Positions 32,171 to 41,132 of a DNA stretch of 59,927 nt are shown here, piece by piece. Position numbers and translations under genes: made by a program. The DNA is from JBBSEZ01 sp038239195 (lineage in GTDB: Bacteria; Planctomycetota; Planctomycetia; Gemmatales; Gemmataceae): NCBI GenBank assembly GCA_038239195.1, contig JBBSEZ010000009.1:1-59927 (forward strand), given 5' to 3'. How positions within the stretch are numbered: position 1 is the first letter of the stretch; the number at the start of each line of letters is the position of its first letter. The notes beneath the pieces are model-generated. The model did no database searches, had not been told where the DNA came from, and saw only the letters and a list, made by a program, of their open reading frames with translations.

Positions 32171-34843
32171 CTACGCGTCGTCTTCCGACGGGCGCGGCGC
32201 CTTCGGGTCGCCCGCCTCGATGCGCTTGAGCTGCTTGCGGAAGTACGCCCGGCGCGGGGCCAGTTCCACGGCCTTCTTCTGCGCGGCGGTCGCCTCCTTC
32301 TTGAGGCCTTTCTGGAAGAGCACCTCCGCCAGCGTGTCGTGGTAGCCGGCGACGTCGGGCACCAGTTCCACGGCCTTGCGCGCGTGGAGCAGCCCTTTGT
32401 CGAGGTCGCGGCCGCAGCACGCCGAGAGCCATGCCGCCGAGTTGTGCGCCGAGGCGTAGCGCGGATAATCGCGAGCCAGTTTCTCCTGCACGGCGAGCGC
32501 CCTGGCGAACACCGTGGCCGCCTCTTTCTTGCGGCCGCGCTTCACCAACTCCGGCACCAGCCGCACGGCCACGTCGATGCTCCCCGGCAGGGCGTTCTGG
32601 GCCAGCGCGATCTCGTCGAGCGCTTCGGCGACCTTGCCCTTCTCCAGCAGGCCCTGGGCCCGCACTCGGTGGACCATCGCCGGGACGCCGACGTGCGCCA
32701 CCGGGTTGAGGAAGTGGACGGTCGGGCGCAACGAGCGCATCATCGCCTGCTCGAAGGCGGTCGCCGCGCGGAAATAGTCCTTCTTGCGCAGCGCAGGGGT
32801 CGCGGCCCCCAGCAGGCCCTCGCCGGTGTAGAACGACTCCGTCTCCGTGAGGGTTGGCTCGCCGACTCGACGCAGCAAGTCGTGTTCGCGCTCGGCGCCG
32901 GCGGCGTGTCCGCGTTTGCCAAGGGAGCGGGCCAGTTCGTAGCGAGCCCGGGCATCGCCGAGGGGCAGCCAGTGCGCCTGCTCCACGAGCTTCTTTCCCA
33001 GCGCCGTCTTGCCGCCCTTGGCGAGTGCCCAGCCTTGCAGGTAGAGCGCCAGTTCCGCCGTGTCCTCGTCGCTGGAGGCACGGGCAACGGGAAGATCGAG
33101 GGCCATCCGGTAGGCCTTGCGGTAAGAGACGGCGGCGCGGGCGTAGTCCTTATTGGCGGCAAAGAGGTCGCCGAGTCGGACCTGCGCCTTGGCTGCGTTG
33201 GCCTTCTCCAGGCACGAGATGGCGCTGGCCTCCTGCTTGCATTTCTGGGCAACTTCGGCAACGACCAGCCACAGATGGGCCATCTGGTGCGGGGCCAGCC
33301 GGGGCCGTTTCTCGACCGTCGCCACAAGGGCCGCGATCTCCTTGGCCCCCGCTTTCCCGTTCATCAAGGCGCGGGCCTCCGCGAAGAGCTTGTCGGCGGT
33401 CTTGCCCTTGCCCTCGCGGTAGAGCAGGGACCACACCACTTGAACTTCATCCTTTTTGTTGGGATAGAGCTTCGACAGCAGCAGGAGGGGCACGCGCGCG
33501 GTGTCCTTGGTGACGGCCGTCACCCGGACCGCGTCCTTGAAGGCCTGCTCGCGCAGTCCGGCGCGGTTCTCCTCCTCGACGAGGTGAGCGAACCACGCTT
33601 CGGCCGTGCCATCCTTGACGTCATCGCGGTAGCGCTTGAAGATCGCCGCGCCCTTGTCTTTCTCTCCCAAAAGGTAGAGGATGCGGGCCTGCATCAGCTC
33701 CAGCGCCGCCACGTCCTCGCTGCCGGCCGCCTTGGCCTTCTCGACCAGCTTGAACGCGCCGGCAACGTCGGCGCGGGCCACCAGCACGTCGAAGCGAAGC
33801 GACCGATTTTCCGGGCCTTCGAGCAAGGCAAGTGCCGCCGCGATCTGATCGTTGATGAACAGCGCCTTGGCGGCCGGGGGCGGCCCAGCCGTCTCGTCCC
33901 CGCGCCGGTCGGCGGACTTGCGCAGGTCGGCCAGCGCGGCACCGAGCGCCTTGTGGTCTCCCGCAAGGCGCGCGTAGGTGGCGCGATAGCCCATCTTCTC
34001 GAGGGCGTTTGGCGTGCTGATGAGCTCGGGACGGGCGGCAAGGGCGCGCCAGTCCCCGGCCTCGTGAAGGGCGGACTCTTCGAGGTCGAGGCGCTCGGCC
34101 TTCTCCGCCGCCAGGCGTGCGGATTTGAGATCGCCCCTGGCGCGATAGAGATAGAAGAGCACCTCGTACTGCGGCTTGCCGGTCGGGTGCGTTGCGGCGA
34201 GCGCCTTCCAGCGGGCGATCTGGTGGTCGAGTTTGTTTGCGAGGAGGTAGTAGGCAGCGTAGTTGGTGTAGGCCGGCTTCGTCTCGCTCGCCAGGCCGAG
34301 CTCGAGCAGCGCCTCGACGGCGTCGAAGCGCCCACTTTCGAGGAGGAGGGGCATGTTGTACGACAGCTCCCGCGCCATCTTGCCAAAGACCTCGCGGCGC
34401 ACCAGCGGGTCTTCCTCGGCCGTGGCGACCTTGAGCAGGATGCGACAGCCGGCAGGCCCCGCCTTGTAGAACTTGCGGAGCACGCTGGCCTTCTCGCTGG
34501 CGGCGGCCGACTGGTAGGCACCGACGAGATCGACGATCTTCTTCGGCGTCTCGGGATAGACGCCCCACTTGAAGTCGCTCAAGATCTCCTTGGCCCGGCG
34601 CGAGACTTCGACGTCTTTGCTCCGGGCGGCCTTGCGCAACGCCTCCTCGGCCACCTCCCCGGCGGCGCGCAACTTCTTCGACGCCTCCTCGCGCTCGTCG
34701 AACTCGTCGCTCCCGAGGTCTTTCACCCAGCGGGCGATCTGCGTCGCGCTCGTCTTGATGACGGGCGGCGCGACGGCGGCCCCATCGAAGCGGGCCAGCG
34801 CCAGGACCAGGAGGGCGAGCAGGAAGGTGCGCGCAGTCACCAT
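32171..34843 (-). CDS. Secreted TPR-repeat protein
   Basis: An 890-residue protein with a signal peptide (MVTARTFLLALLVLALARFDGAA). The early segment KDLGSDEFDEREEASKKLR and the following EEALRKAARSKDVEVSRRAKEI are HEAT-like repeats used by many planctomycete WD40/TPR proteins. The remainder is a long run of helical TPR-like repeats. Clear motifs lie towards the C-terminus (AALRKKDYFRAATAFEQAM; LHARKAVELVPDVAGYHDTL). Probable role is an extracytoplasmic protein-interaction scaffold. AAGGAGG precedes the ATG closely, so GTG one codon downstream is a possible real start. No enzyme domain is seen. Confidence 0.85.
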   Translation of the reverse strand: MVTARTFLLALLVLALARFDGAAVAPPVIKTSATQIARWVKDLGSDEFDEREEASKKLRAAGEVAEEALRKAARSKDVEVSRRAKEILSDFKWGVYPETPKKIVDLVGAYQSAAASEKASVLRKFYKAGPAGCRILLKVATAEEDPLVRREVFGKMARELSYNMPLLLESGRFDAVEALLELGLASETKPAYTNYAAYYLLANKLDHQIARWKALAATHPTGKPQYEVLFYLYRARGDLKSARLAAEKAERLDLEESALHEAGDWRALAARPELISTPNALEKMGYRATYARLAGDHKALGAALADLRKSADRRGDETAGPPPAAKALFINDQIAAALALLEGPENRSLRFDVLVARADVAGAFKLVEKAKAAGSEDVAALELMQARILYLLGEKDKGAAIFKRYRDDVKDGTAEAWFAHLVEEENRAGLREQAFKDAVRVTAVTKDTARVPLLLLSKLYPNKKDEVQVVWSLLYREGKGKTADKLFAEARALMNGKAGAKEIAALVATVEKRPRLAPHQMAHLWLVVAEVAQKCKQEASAISCLEKANAAKAQVRLGDLFAANKDYARAAVSYRKAYRMALDLPVARASSDEDTAELALYLQGWALAKGGKTALGKKLVEQAHWLPLGDARARYELARSLGKRGHAAGAEREHDLLRRVGEPTLTETESFYTGEGLLGAATPALRKKDYFRAATAFEQAMMRSLRPTVHFLNPVAHVGVPAMVHRVRAQGLLEKGKVAEALDEIALAQNALPGSIDVAVRLVPELVKRGRKKEAATVFARALAVQEKLARDYPRYASAHNSAAWLSACCGRDLDKGLLHARKAVELVPDVAGYHDTLAEVLFQKGLKKEATAAQKKAVELAPRRAYFRKQLKRIEAGDPKAPRPSEDDA

Positions 34844-34859
34844 AACCTCCTTGGGAGGT

Positions 34860-34921
34860 CGTTTAGCGTCGCTTCGAAGAAGCGTTCGGGCCCGGGCGCT
34901 TCTTCAAAGCGTCGCTAAACG
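34860..34921 (-). terminator. Strong hairpin downstream of prfB
   Basis: CGTTTAGCGTCGCTTCGAAG onward (34860-34884) pairs with 34897-34921 in 23 of 25 positions, around a loop containing the palindrome CGGGCCCG. It lies between the prfB stop and the start of the next minus-strand gene, so it probably terminates prfB. There is no clear U-tract. Confidence 0.6.
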
Positions 34922-34929
34922 AGCGTGGG

Positions 34930-36040
34930 CTACTTCTTCTTGTGGCGCTGCGCGGCCTTGCGGCGCAGGAACGCCTGGATGAAGTCGTCGAGGTCGCCGT
35001 CGAGCACGTTCCCCACCTGGGCGGTCTGCACGTCGGTACGGACGTCCTTGACGAGGGTATACGGTTGCAAGACGTAGTTGCGGATCTGGCTGCCCCAGGA
35101 CACCTCGCCCTTCTCGTCGTAGAGCTTCTCGACCTCGGCCTTGCGCTTCTGCTCTTCGATCCGGTAGAGCTTGGCCTTGAGCATCTTCATCGCCATGTCG
35201 TCGTTCTTGTGCTGGCTGCGCTCGCTGCGGCTCTCGGCGGCCACCCCCGTCGGCAGGTGCGTGTAGCGGACCCCGCTCTCGGTCTTGTTCTGGTGCTGCC
35301 CGCCGGGCCCGCCGCTGCGGAACGTGTCGCGCCGCAGGTCGTCGGACTTGATCTCGATCTCGATCGTGCCCTCGATCTCCGGCATCACGTCCACGGCGGC
35401 GAACGACGTCTGCCGCCGGGCGTTGGAGTCGAACGGGCTGATGCGCACCAATCGATGCACGCCGGCCTCGCTCTGGAGATGGCCGTAGGCGTAATCGCCA
35501 ACGAAGTAGAGGGTGGCGTTCTTGATGCCGGCCTCCTCGTTGCGCAACTCATCGACGATCTCGGCGCTGAAGCCGTGGCGCTCCGCCCAGCGCGAGTACA
35601 TGCGCAGGAGCATCTGCGCCCAGTCGCAGGCCTCGGTGCCGCCGGTCCCTGCCTGGATGCGCAGGTAGGCGTTGCTGGCGTCTTGCGACCCATCGAGCAT
35701 GGCGCGCAGCTCGAACTCGGCGAGGCGCGCCTCGAAGGCGGTCAGCGCCGGATCGAGCTCGGGCTCCAACGAGGCATCTTCTTCAGAGAGCTCGGCGAGG
35801 GCCTGCAAGTCCTCGGCGGCGCCGGCGAGCTCTTCGTAGGGCTTGATGATGCCGTTGATCGGCTTGAGCTGGCCGATGACTTCCTGGGCCCGTTCGGGGT
35901 TGTCCCAGAAGCCCTGCTCGCCCATCCGGGCGGTCAGGGCGTCGCGCTGGAGGACCTTGGCGGCTACGTCAAAGAGAGTCTCGGAGCTGGGTCAAACGGG
36001 CGAGGACGTCGTCGGTGCGGCGGCGCAGGTCGGCGTTCAT
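34930..36040 (-). CDS. prfB: Peptide chain release factor 2 (programmed +1 frameshift)
   Basis: The zero frame starts at ATG 36040 (GAGGAG 8 bp upstream) with MNADLRRRTDDVLARLTQLRDSL and stops at UGA (35969-35971). A +1 shift on CTT TGA C continues as DVAAKVLQRDALTARMGEQGFWD to the stop at 34930, giving a ~370-residue RF2. Motifs are the RF2 specificity region SPFDSNARR and the catalytic RSGGPGGQHQNKTESG (GGQ, hydrolysis of peptidyl-tRNA). It releases chains at UGA and UAA. The in-frame UGA makes synthesis self-regulated by RF2 level. The usual upstream Shine-Dalgarno-like stimulator is not obvious here. Confidence 0.95.
35968..35974 (-). promoter_or_regulatory. RF2 programmed frameshift site CTTTGAC
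   Basis: On the minus strand the sequence reads TCT CTT TGA CGT. The Leu codon CTT followed by TGA and C is the canonical slippery stop of bacterial prfB. Ribosomes that fail to terminate shift +1 from CTT to TTT. Confidence 0.93.
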
Positions 36041-36223
36041 GGCGTTTCTCCTCGGGGCCGAGGGCCCGTCCTCTCCTGTCGCGGAAAAGGGGATCATACC
36101 ACGAAGCGAGGCCTGACTACAATTCGGGATCGCGCGACGAGGCCCCCGCGAGGGCACTGCGAACGTCCTTGTCGCGGCCCGGGCGCGCTTTACATTGAGA
36201 AGGAATGTGCCCCCACCCGCTGA

Positions 36224-36297
36224 GGCGAGCGGCAGGGCTTGGTTTGCTGTAGGACGGCTCGGGAGGGCCATCCTACAGGGATGCTTCCTCCTGCCCG
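36224..36297 (-). repeat. MITE-like palindromic repeat, copy e (inverted)
   Basis: Same orientation as the copy at 26751: GGCGAGCGGCAGGGCTTGG, then TTTGCTGTAGGACGGCTCGG, then a right arm with one changed base (GGCCATCCTACAG). It lies in the divergent intergenic region between prfB and the phosphatase gene, so it can be present upstream of transcription start sites. Confidence 0.85.
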
Positions 36298-36326
36298 TTA
36301 CCTTACCCCTCGGAGCGACGCGGACC

Positions 36327-38102
36327 ATGCCTTCCAATCGTCAACAGGTTGCGATCCTCGGCGGGCTCCTCGGCGCCGGCGCGCTGGCGTTGGTCCTCGT
36401 GGACAGCTTCTACTTCAAGTCCACGCCACCGCTCGCGGCGCCCGCGCGGGGCGTCACCACGCGAGGCGTTGCGCCGGAAACCGGCCCGGGCAAGGAGGAG
36501 GGGCCGCCGCGACTTGCCGTGCTGATCTACTTCGACCAGATGCGCGGCGACTATCTCGTGCGCTGGGACGGCCTGTTCGAGGATGGCGGTTTCAAGCGCC
36601 TCGACGGCGAGGGCGCCTGGTTTCAGAACTGCCACTATCCCTACGCCGGCACCTGGACGGCGGCCGGGCATGCCTCCGTCGCGACGGGGTGCTCTCCCTG
36701 GCGCCACGGCATCATCGGCAACGAGTGGTACGACGCCGTGCGGCTCGCGGAGGTCTCGTGCGTGGTCGGCCCGCGCGAACATCAGTTGGTGCCCGCGCCC
36801 CTCGACAAGGACGAGGACCGGGCCGGGTCTCCCGAACTGCTCCTCGCGCCCACGTTGGCCGACGCCCTCAAGGTTGCCACCGGCGGGAAGGGCAAGGTCG
36901 TCGCCCTGTCGATCAAGAATCGGGCCGCCGTGCTGCCCGGCGGGATGGGCCCCGATGCGTGTTACTGGATCGACCGGCACGGCCGGGCCGTCACCTCCAC
37001 CTACTACCGCCCGGCGCCGCACGCCTGGGCGAGCGCCTTCAACAAGGAGCGCGTCGCCGACCGTTGGTTCGGCAAGACGTGGGAGAAGTCGCGTTCGGAC
37101 GTCGATTACGTGCGCCAGGCGGGCCCCGACGACGTGGCGGGAGAGGGGACCACGCGCCTCGGGCGGACGTTTCCACATCTGCTCGTGGGCAAGAAAGGGA
37201 AGGGCCCGGGCCCGACCTACCAGAAGGCGCTGACCTTCTCGCCGTTCGGCAACGAGTTGGTGCTCGACCTCGCTCGCCGGGCCATCGACGCGGAGAAGTT
37301 GGGCCAGCGCGACGTGCCGGACCTCCTGACGCTGAGCTTCTCTTCCAACGACCTCATTGGCCACGTGTGGGGCCCCGATTCGCAGGAGGTGCTCGACGTG
37401 ACCTTGCGCTCCGATCGCCTCGTCAAGCAACTGCTCGCCCACCTCGACCGGCGCGTGGGCAAGGGGCGTTACGTCGTGGTGCTGACGGCGGACCACGGCG
37501 TCTGCCCGCTCCCCGAGGTGGCACGCGCCAGGGGCCACGAGGCCGGCCGCATCGACCCCAAGCTGCTCGTTCAGCAGTCGGAGGCGGCCCTCGACACGGC
37601 CTTTCCGATCAAGGCAAGGGTGGGCGCGCGAGAGCCGTGGGTGAAGGCCAGCGAAGGCGTCGGGCTGTACCTGAATCGGTCGCTGATCGGACGGCTGCGC
37701 CTGAGGCAGGACGAGGTCGAGCAGGCCCTCGCGGGCTTCCTGGTCAAGCAGCGGGGCGTGCAGGCGGCCTACACCCATACCCAGCTCCTGGCCGGGGTGG
37801 CGGAGGACGACGCCATCGGGCAGCAAGTGCAGCGCTCGTTCCACGCCGACCGCTCGCCGGACGTGGTCGCGATCGAGAAGCCGTACTATTTCCGCTCGAC
37901 GTACTTGACCGGCACCACGCACGGCACGCCGCACTTCTACGACACGCACGTGCCGCTGCTGGTCTACGGGCCCGGCGTCCGCAAGGGGGTGCGCAAGGAG
38001 CGCGTCGCGCCCCAGGCGGCCGCGCCCATCCTGGCGCGGGCGCTGGGGATCACTCCGCCGGCGCGGGCGGAGGTCGGCGTGCCGGCGGGGCTGTTCCAGT
38101 GA
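36327..38102 (+). CDS. PafA-like alkaline phosphatase/phosphodiesterase
   Basis: A 591-residue alkaline-phosphatase-superfamily enzyme anchored by an N-terminal helix (VAILGGLLGAGALALVLVDSF). The first metal site is in YFDQMRGDY. The nucleophile is probably Thr111 in TWTAAGHASVATG (a PafA-type Thr instead of Ser). Later ligands are in SSNDLIGHVWGPDS, LTADHGV and THGTPHFYDTHVPL, so both zinc sites look complete. PafA-type enzymes hydrolyse phosphomonoesters outside the cytoplasm and are not inhibited by phosphate. The ATG at 36327 is preferred: the upstream extension reads through repeat copy e and is not coding. It is convergent with crcB. Confidence 0.9.
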   Translation: MPSNRQQVAILGGLLGAGALALVLVDSFYFKSTPPLAAPARGVTTRGVAPETGPGKEEGPPRLAVLIYFDQMRGDYLVRWDGLFEDGGFKRLDGEGAWFQNCHYPYAGTWTAAGHASVATGCSPWRHGIIGNEWYDAVRLAEVSCVVGPREHQLVPAPLDKDEDRAGSPELLLAPTLADALKVATGGKGKVVALSIKNRAAVLPGGMGPDACYWIDRHGRAVTSTYYRPAPHAWASAFNKERVADRWFGKTWEKSRSDVDYVRQAGPDDVAGEGTTRLGRTFPHLLVGKKGKGPGPTYQKALTFSPFGNELVLDLARRAIDAEKLGQRDVPDLLTLSFSSNDLIGHVWGPDSQEVLDVTLRSDRLVKQLLAHLDRRVGKGRYVVVLTADHGVCPLPEVARARGHEAGRIDPKLLVQQSEAALDTAFPIKARVGAREPWVKASEGVGLYLNRSLIGRLRLRQDEVEQALAGFLVKQRGVQAAYTHTQLLAGVAEDDAIGQQVQRSFHADRSPDVVAIEKPYYFRSTYLTGTTHGTPHFYDTHVPLLVYGPGVRKGVRKERVAPQAAAPILARALGITPPARAEVGVPAGLFQ

Positions 38103-38147
38103 AGCGCGAACCGGCAAGCAAGAGGGCCCGCGCCTCCCTCGCGGCGC

Positions 38148-38549
38148 TCAGGGCGACGCCAGCACCATTCCCGGCCACGTGGCGAGGAGGCCGAGGAAAA
38201 GGCTGCACAGCGCGTCGAGGAGGGCGGCGCGAGGCTCGCCGTCGCGGAGCAACTTGTCCGACTCCAGGGCGAAGGTGGAGAAGGTCGTGTAGCCGCCGGT
38301 GAAGCCGACGGCGACGAGGAGGCGCCAGGCGTCGGGGGCGAGCACCGCGCCGCCGTCCGGGGCACGTCCCGCGGCGAGGAGGGTGGCGAACCAGCCGAGG
38401 ACGAGGCAGCCCGAGACGTTGATGAAGAGGGTGCCCCAGGGGAAGCGCGTGCCCAGCCAGCGCGCGGCGGTCAGCCCCAGGCCCCAGCGCGCGAGGCCGC
38501 CGAGGGCAGAGCCGAGGGCCACCAGAAGGATTTGGAACAGCGGGGACAA
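38148..38549 (-). CDS. crcB: Fluoride ion exporter CrcB/Fluc
   Basis: A 133-residue membrane protein with four hydrophobic helices. Conserved blocks are GSALGGLARWGL, GTLFINVSGCLVLGW and VGFTGGYTTFSTFALE, the latter containing the paired Phe and Thr/Ser residues lining the fluoride pores. It works as a dual-topology dimer. The start is TTG at 38549, with GGAG nine bases upstream. I looked for a fluoride riboswitch upstream and saw no convincing one. Confidence 0.93.
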   Translation of the reverse strand: MSPLFQILLVALGSALGGLARWGLGLTAARWLGTRFPWGTLFINVSGCLVLGWFATLLAAGRAPDGGAVLAPDAWRLLVAVGFTGGYTTFSTFALESDKLLRDGEPRAALLDALCSLFLGLLATWPGMVLASP

Positions 38550-38788
38550 ACGAGCGCGCTCCGGCAGGCCGACGAGGCTCGGGGATCGGCATTCTTGTTG
38601 GCAACGTCGTTCGGCAGTTGCACTCGACCAAACCGCGACCTATAGTTGTTCGCGCCTCGCCGAATCGGCGAGCTTCTCGTCTGGGGTTGAGCTGGCGACG
38701 AAGCCAGCACGGCCCTTTTTTTATGCGCTGGCAAGGCCAGCGGCCCCTCAGGGACCGGCGCCCGAGGCCCATTTCCTCGAGGTGGACG

Positions 38789-40252
38789 ATGTCGGACCGA
38801 GCTCCTTCGATCCTTTACGTCGATGACGACGAAGGCAATCGGCGCTCGCTGGCCTACTTTCTCCGGCACGCCGGGTTCCTGACGCGGGAGGCCAGCAACG
38901 GGCGCGACGCCCTACAGATGGCCACCGATCAGCCCGACCTCATCATCCTCGACGTCGGGCTGCCCGACCTCGACGGCTTCGAGGTGTGTCGGCGCATCAA
39001 GGCGCATCCCGCGACCGCTGCCATACCCGTGTTGCACATGTCCGGCGTCTTCGTGACGACGGACGACAAGGCCCACGCCCTCGATGGCGGGGCCGACGGC
39101 TACCTGACCAAGCCGGTGGAGCCGCGCGAGTTGCTTGCCACGGTCCGCGCGATGCTCCGTCTGCATCAGGCGGAGGACGAGGCGCGCACCGCGGCGCGCG
39201 AATGGCAAGCGACGTTCGACGCCATCCACGACGGGCTGGCCTTTCTCGACGTCGGGGGCCGCGTGCTGCGCTGCAACCTCGCCCTGGCCGTGCTGCTGGG
39301 CCAGCCCGCTGGCGCGCTGTTGGGCCGCCCTTGCGGCGACCTCTTCGTGGAGGCGTTCGGCCCCCCGGGCCTCGCGCTGGTGCCGTTCGCGGACGACACG
39401 AGCTCGGGGCGGGAGGTCGCCGTGGGCGAGCGCTGGTTCCGGGTGAGCGTCGATCCGGTGTGCGGCGAGAAGGGCGGGACGACGGGGCTGGTCTACCAGC
39501 TCGCCGACGTGACGCGCGGCAAGGCGCTGGAGGAGCAGTTGCGGCAGGCGGCCAAGCTGGAGGCTGTGGGCCGGCTGGCGGGCGGGGTGGCGCACGACTT
39601 CAACAACCTGCTGACGGCGATCCTGGCCAACCTGGCGCTGATGCAGCAGCAGCCTGGCGTGGATGGCTCGATTGTCGAAATGCTGGGGCTCACGGAGCGG
39701 GCGGCGTGGCGCGCGGCCGACCTCACCCGGCAGTTGCTCGGCTTCTCGCGCCGCTCGCAACTGTCGCCGCGGCCCCTCGACCTGCGTTTCTGCGTCGAGG
39801 AGGCCGTTGCCCTTCTGGGGCGGACGCTTGGTCCGAACATTCGCGTGCAGGTGGAGGCGGCCGACGACCTGTGGCCGGTCCACGCCGATCCCGGCCAGAT
39901 GGGCCAGGTGTTGCTGAACCTGGCGCTGAACGCGCGCGACGCGATGCCGCAGGGGGGGCAGATCGTCGTGGCGCTGGAGAACGTCTCGCTCGGGGCCGAG
40001 GAAATGGGGCCGGTCACGGGGGACCAGGTGCGGCTGCGGGTGAGCGATCAGGGGCAGGGGATCGGCTCGGAGGTGTTGCCGCGGATCTTCGACCCGTTCT
40101 TCACGACGAAAGAGGTGGGGCAGGGGAGCGGGCTGGGGCTGGCGGTGGTGTTCGGGATCGTGCAGCAGCACAAGGGCTGGATCGAGTGCCAGAGCCGGGT
40201 GGGAGAGGGGACGCGGTTCGACGTCTACTTGCCGCGCTGCGAGGTGGGGTGA
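38789..40252 (+). CDS. REC-PAS-histidine kinase
   Basis: A 487-residue soluble hybrid. Residues 1-~125 are a receiver domain with phospho-acceptor Asp55 (LIILDVGLPD) and a Lys in YLTKPVEP. A PAS domain follows (~140-245, WQATFDAIHDGLAFLDVGG). The HisKA domain has phospho-His269 in VAHDFNNLLTAIL. The ATPase has LNLALNARDAM (N box), VSDQGQGIG and GSGLGLAVVFGIVQQHKGW. An N-terminal receiver before the kinase is typical of kinases fed by another phosphorelay. No membrane segment is present. The last 77 bp (40179-40255) are duplicated at 42236-42312. Confidence 0.93.
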   Translation: MSDRAPSILYVDDDEGNRRSLAYFLRHAGFLTREASNGRDALQMATDQPDLIILDVGLPDLDGFEVCRRIKAHPATAAIPVLHMSGVFVTTDDKAHALDGGADGYLTKPVEPRELLATVRAMLRLHQAEDEARTAAREWQATFDAIHDGLAFLDVGGRVLRCNLALAVLLGQPAGALLGRPCGDLFVEAFGPPGLALVPFADDTSSGREVAVGERWFRVSVDPVCGEKGGTTGLVYQLADVTRGKALEEQLRQAAKLEAVGRLAGGVAHDFNNLLTAILANLALMQQQPGVDGSIVEMLGLTERAAWRAADLTRQLLGFSRRSQLSPRPLDLRFCVEEAVALLGRTLGPNIRVQVEAADDLWPVHADPGQMGQVLLNLALNARDAMPQGGQIVVALENVSLGAEEMGPVTGDQVRLRVSDQGQGIGSEVLPRIFDPFFTTKEVGQGSGLGLAVVFGIVQQHKGWIECQSRVGEGTRFDVYLPRCEVG

Positions 40253-40255
40253 GCG
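40179..40255 (+). repeat. Direct repeat 1, left copy (3' end of kinase gene)
   Basis: These 77 bp, from GGATCGAGTGCCAGAGCCGG to the stop codon region GGTGGGGTGAGCG, are repeated in the same orientation at 42236-42312 with four substitutions (95% identity). This is the functional copy. Confidence 0.95.
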
Positions 40256-40369
40256 ATACGTTGGGCCCCGGAGCTCCAGAGGGTCGTCTCCGATTCGCGC
40301 AGCCTTCCTCGGAGTTGACGGGTAGAATAAGCAAACGTGCAGTCAGGCATAACTCGTCCGGGGCAATCC

Positions 40370-40878
40370 ATGGCACGCCAGGCTCCTGGTCCGCGGAAGC
40401 AGCGCACCCGGCAACACGTGATTGCGGACCTCAGCGTTCACCACCTGGAGGGGTTTATCCTGAAAGCGGGCCACACCGTCCAGCGCCTGGGGAGCGACTA
40501 TGGCTACGACCTGCTCATGAGCACGTTCGACGAACAGGGCTACGTCGAGCCTGGGATGGTCTACTTTCAGCTCAAGGCCATGGAGACACTGGGGCCAGCG
40601 AAGACCACGTGGTTGACCTCGACGTTCGGGACTACAACCTGTGGATCAGGGAGAAAATGCCAGTCCTGTTGATCTTGTTTGACGCCTCGCGCCAGCGCGC
40701 TTGCTGGGTTGCTGTCCAGCAGTATTTCAACCCGGGGGCCGGTCGGCAGCCACGGAAAGGCGCCACGACCGTCCGAATCCGCGTCCCGAATCGCCAGACG
40801 GTGAGCGGGCGGGCCGTTGCGAAGATGCGCGAGCTCAAGTGGGCGGCGATTCATCAAGAGCAGGGGGAGGAACGATGA
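40370..40878 (+). pseudogene. DUF4365-like protein, one-base frameshift
   Basis: The first frame reads HLEGFILKAGHTVQRLGSDY then GYDLLMSTFDEQGYVEPGMV and YFQLKAMETLG. These match the DUF4365 pattern: helix, R-x-x-DYG-D acidic core, then FQLK, a likely PD-(D/E)XK-related Q/E-x-K. A missing G at G4 (40591-40594) would join it to SEDHVVDLDVRDYNLWIREK and PVLLILFDASRQRACWVAV in the second frame, to the stop at 40878. Length is one base short of a multiple of three. A GTG at 40337 is an alternative start. DUF4365 proteins often occur in defence or mobile loci. Its stop overlaps the start of the HicA-like gene (ATGA). Confidence 0.65.
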
Positions 40879-41132
40879 AACGGACCGAAGTAACCTACGG
40901 CCAACTGGATGAAGTGCTGCGTTCGCTGGGCTTCTCCTGCCGGCCTGCGAGGCACGATCCGCCGGGCCGCGTTTACGAACACAAGGAAGCCGGGGCAGTG
41001 ATCCTGCTGCCCGCGTATCCCGAAAGCGATAAGGTGTTCGAGCATCACCTGGTGGCCGTGCGGACGGAGTTGGACAACTTCGGCCTCGCCGATCCCTCGG
41101 TTTTCGCCGCCAAGCTCCAGAAAGCAGGGTGA
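40875..41132 (+). CDS. Small HicA-like protein
   Basis: An 85-residue protein starting at an ATG that overlaps the upstream TGA, with GGGGGAGGA before it. The order helix (LDEVLRSLGF), strand (GRVYEHKEAGAVILLP), helix (HHLVAVRTELDNFGL) resembles the dsRBD-like fold of HicA mRNA interferases. The canonical GSHH catalytic His is not seen at its usual place; His in VYEHKEAG is the nearest candidate. No HicB-like antitoxin follows. An alternative is an accessory partner of the DUF4365-like protein, with which it is translationally coupled. Fold assignment is weak. Confidence 0.5.
   Translation: MKRTEVTYGQLDEVLRSLGFSCRPARHDPPGRVYEHKEAGAVILLPAYPESDKVFEHHLVAVRTELDNFGLADPSVFAAKLQKAG

Noticed and set aside
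35969..35971. Premature stop making prfB a pseudogene
   Set aside because: The UGA in CTTTGAC followed by a +1 frame matching RF2 is the conserved programmed frameshift.
38550..38660. Fluoride riboswitch upstream of crcB
   Set aside because: On the minus strand I could not find the GGxGAUGG start or the paired pseudoknot elements of the crcB motif.
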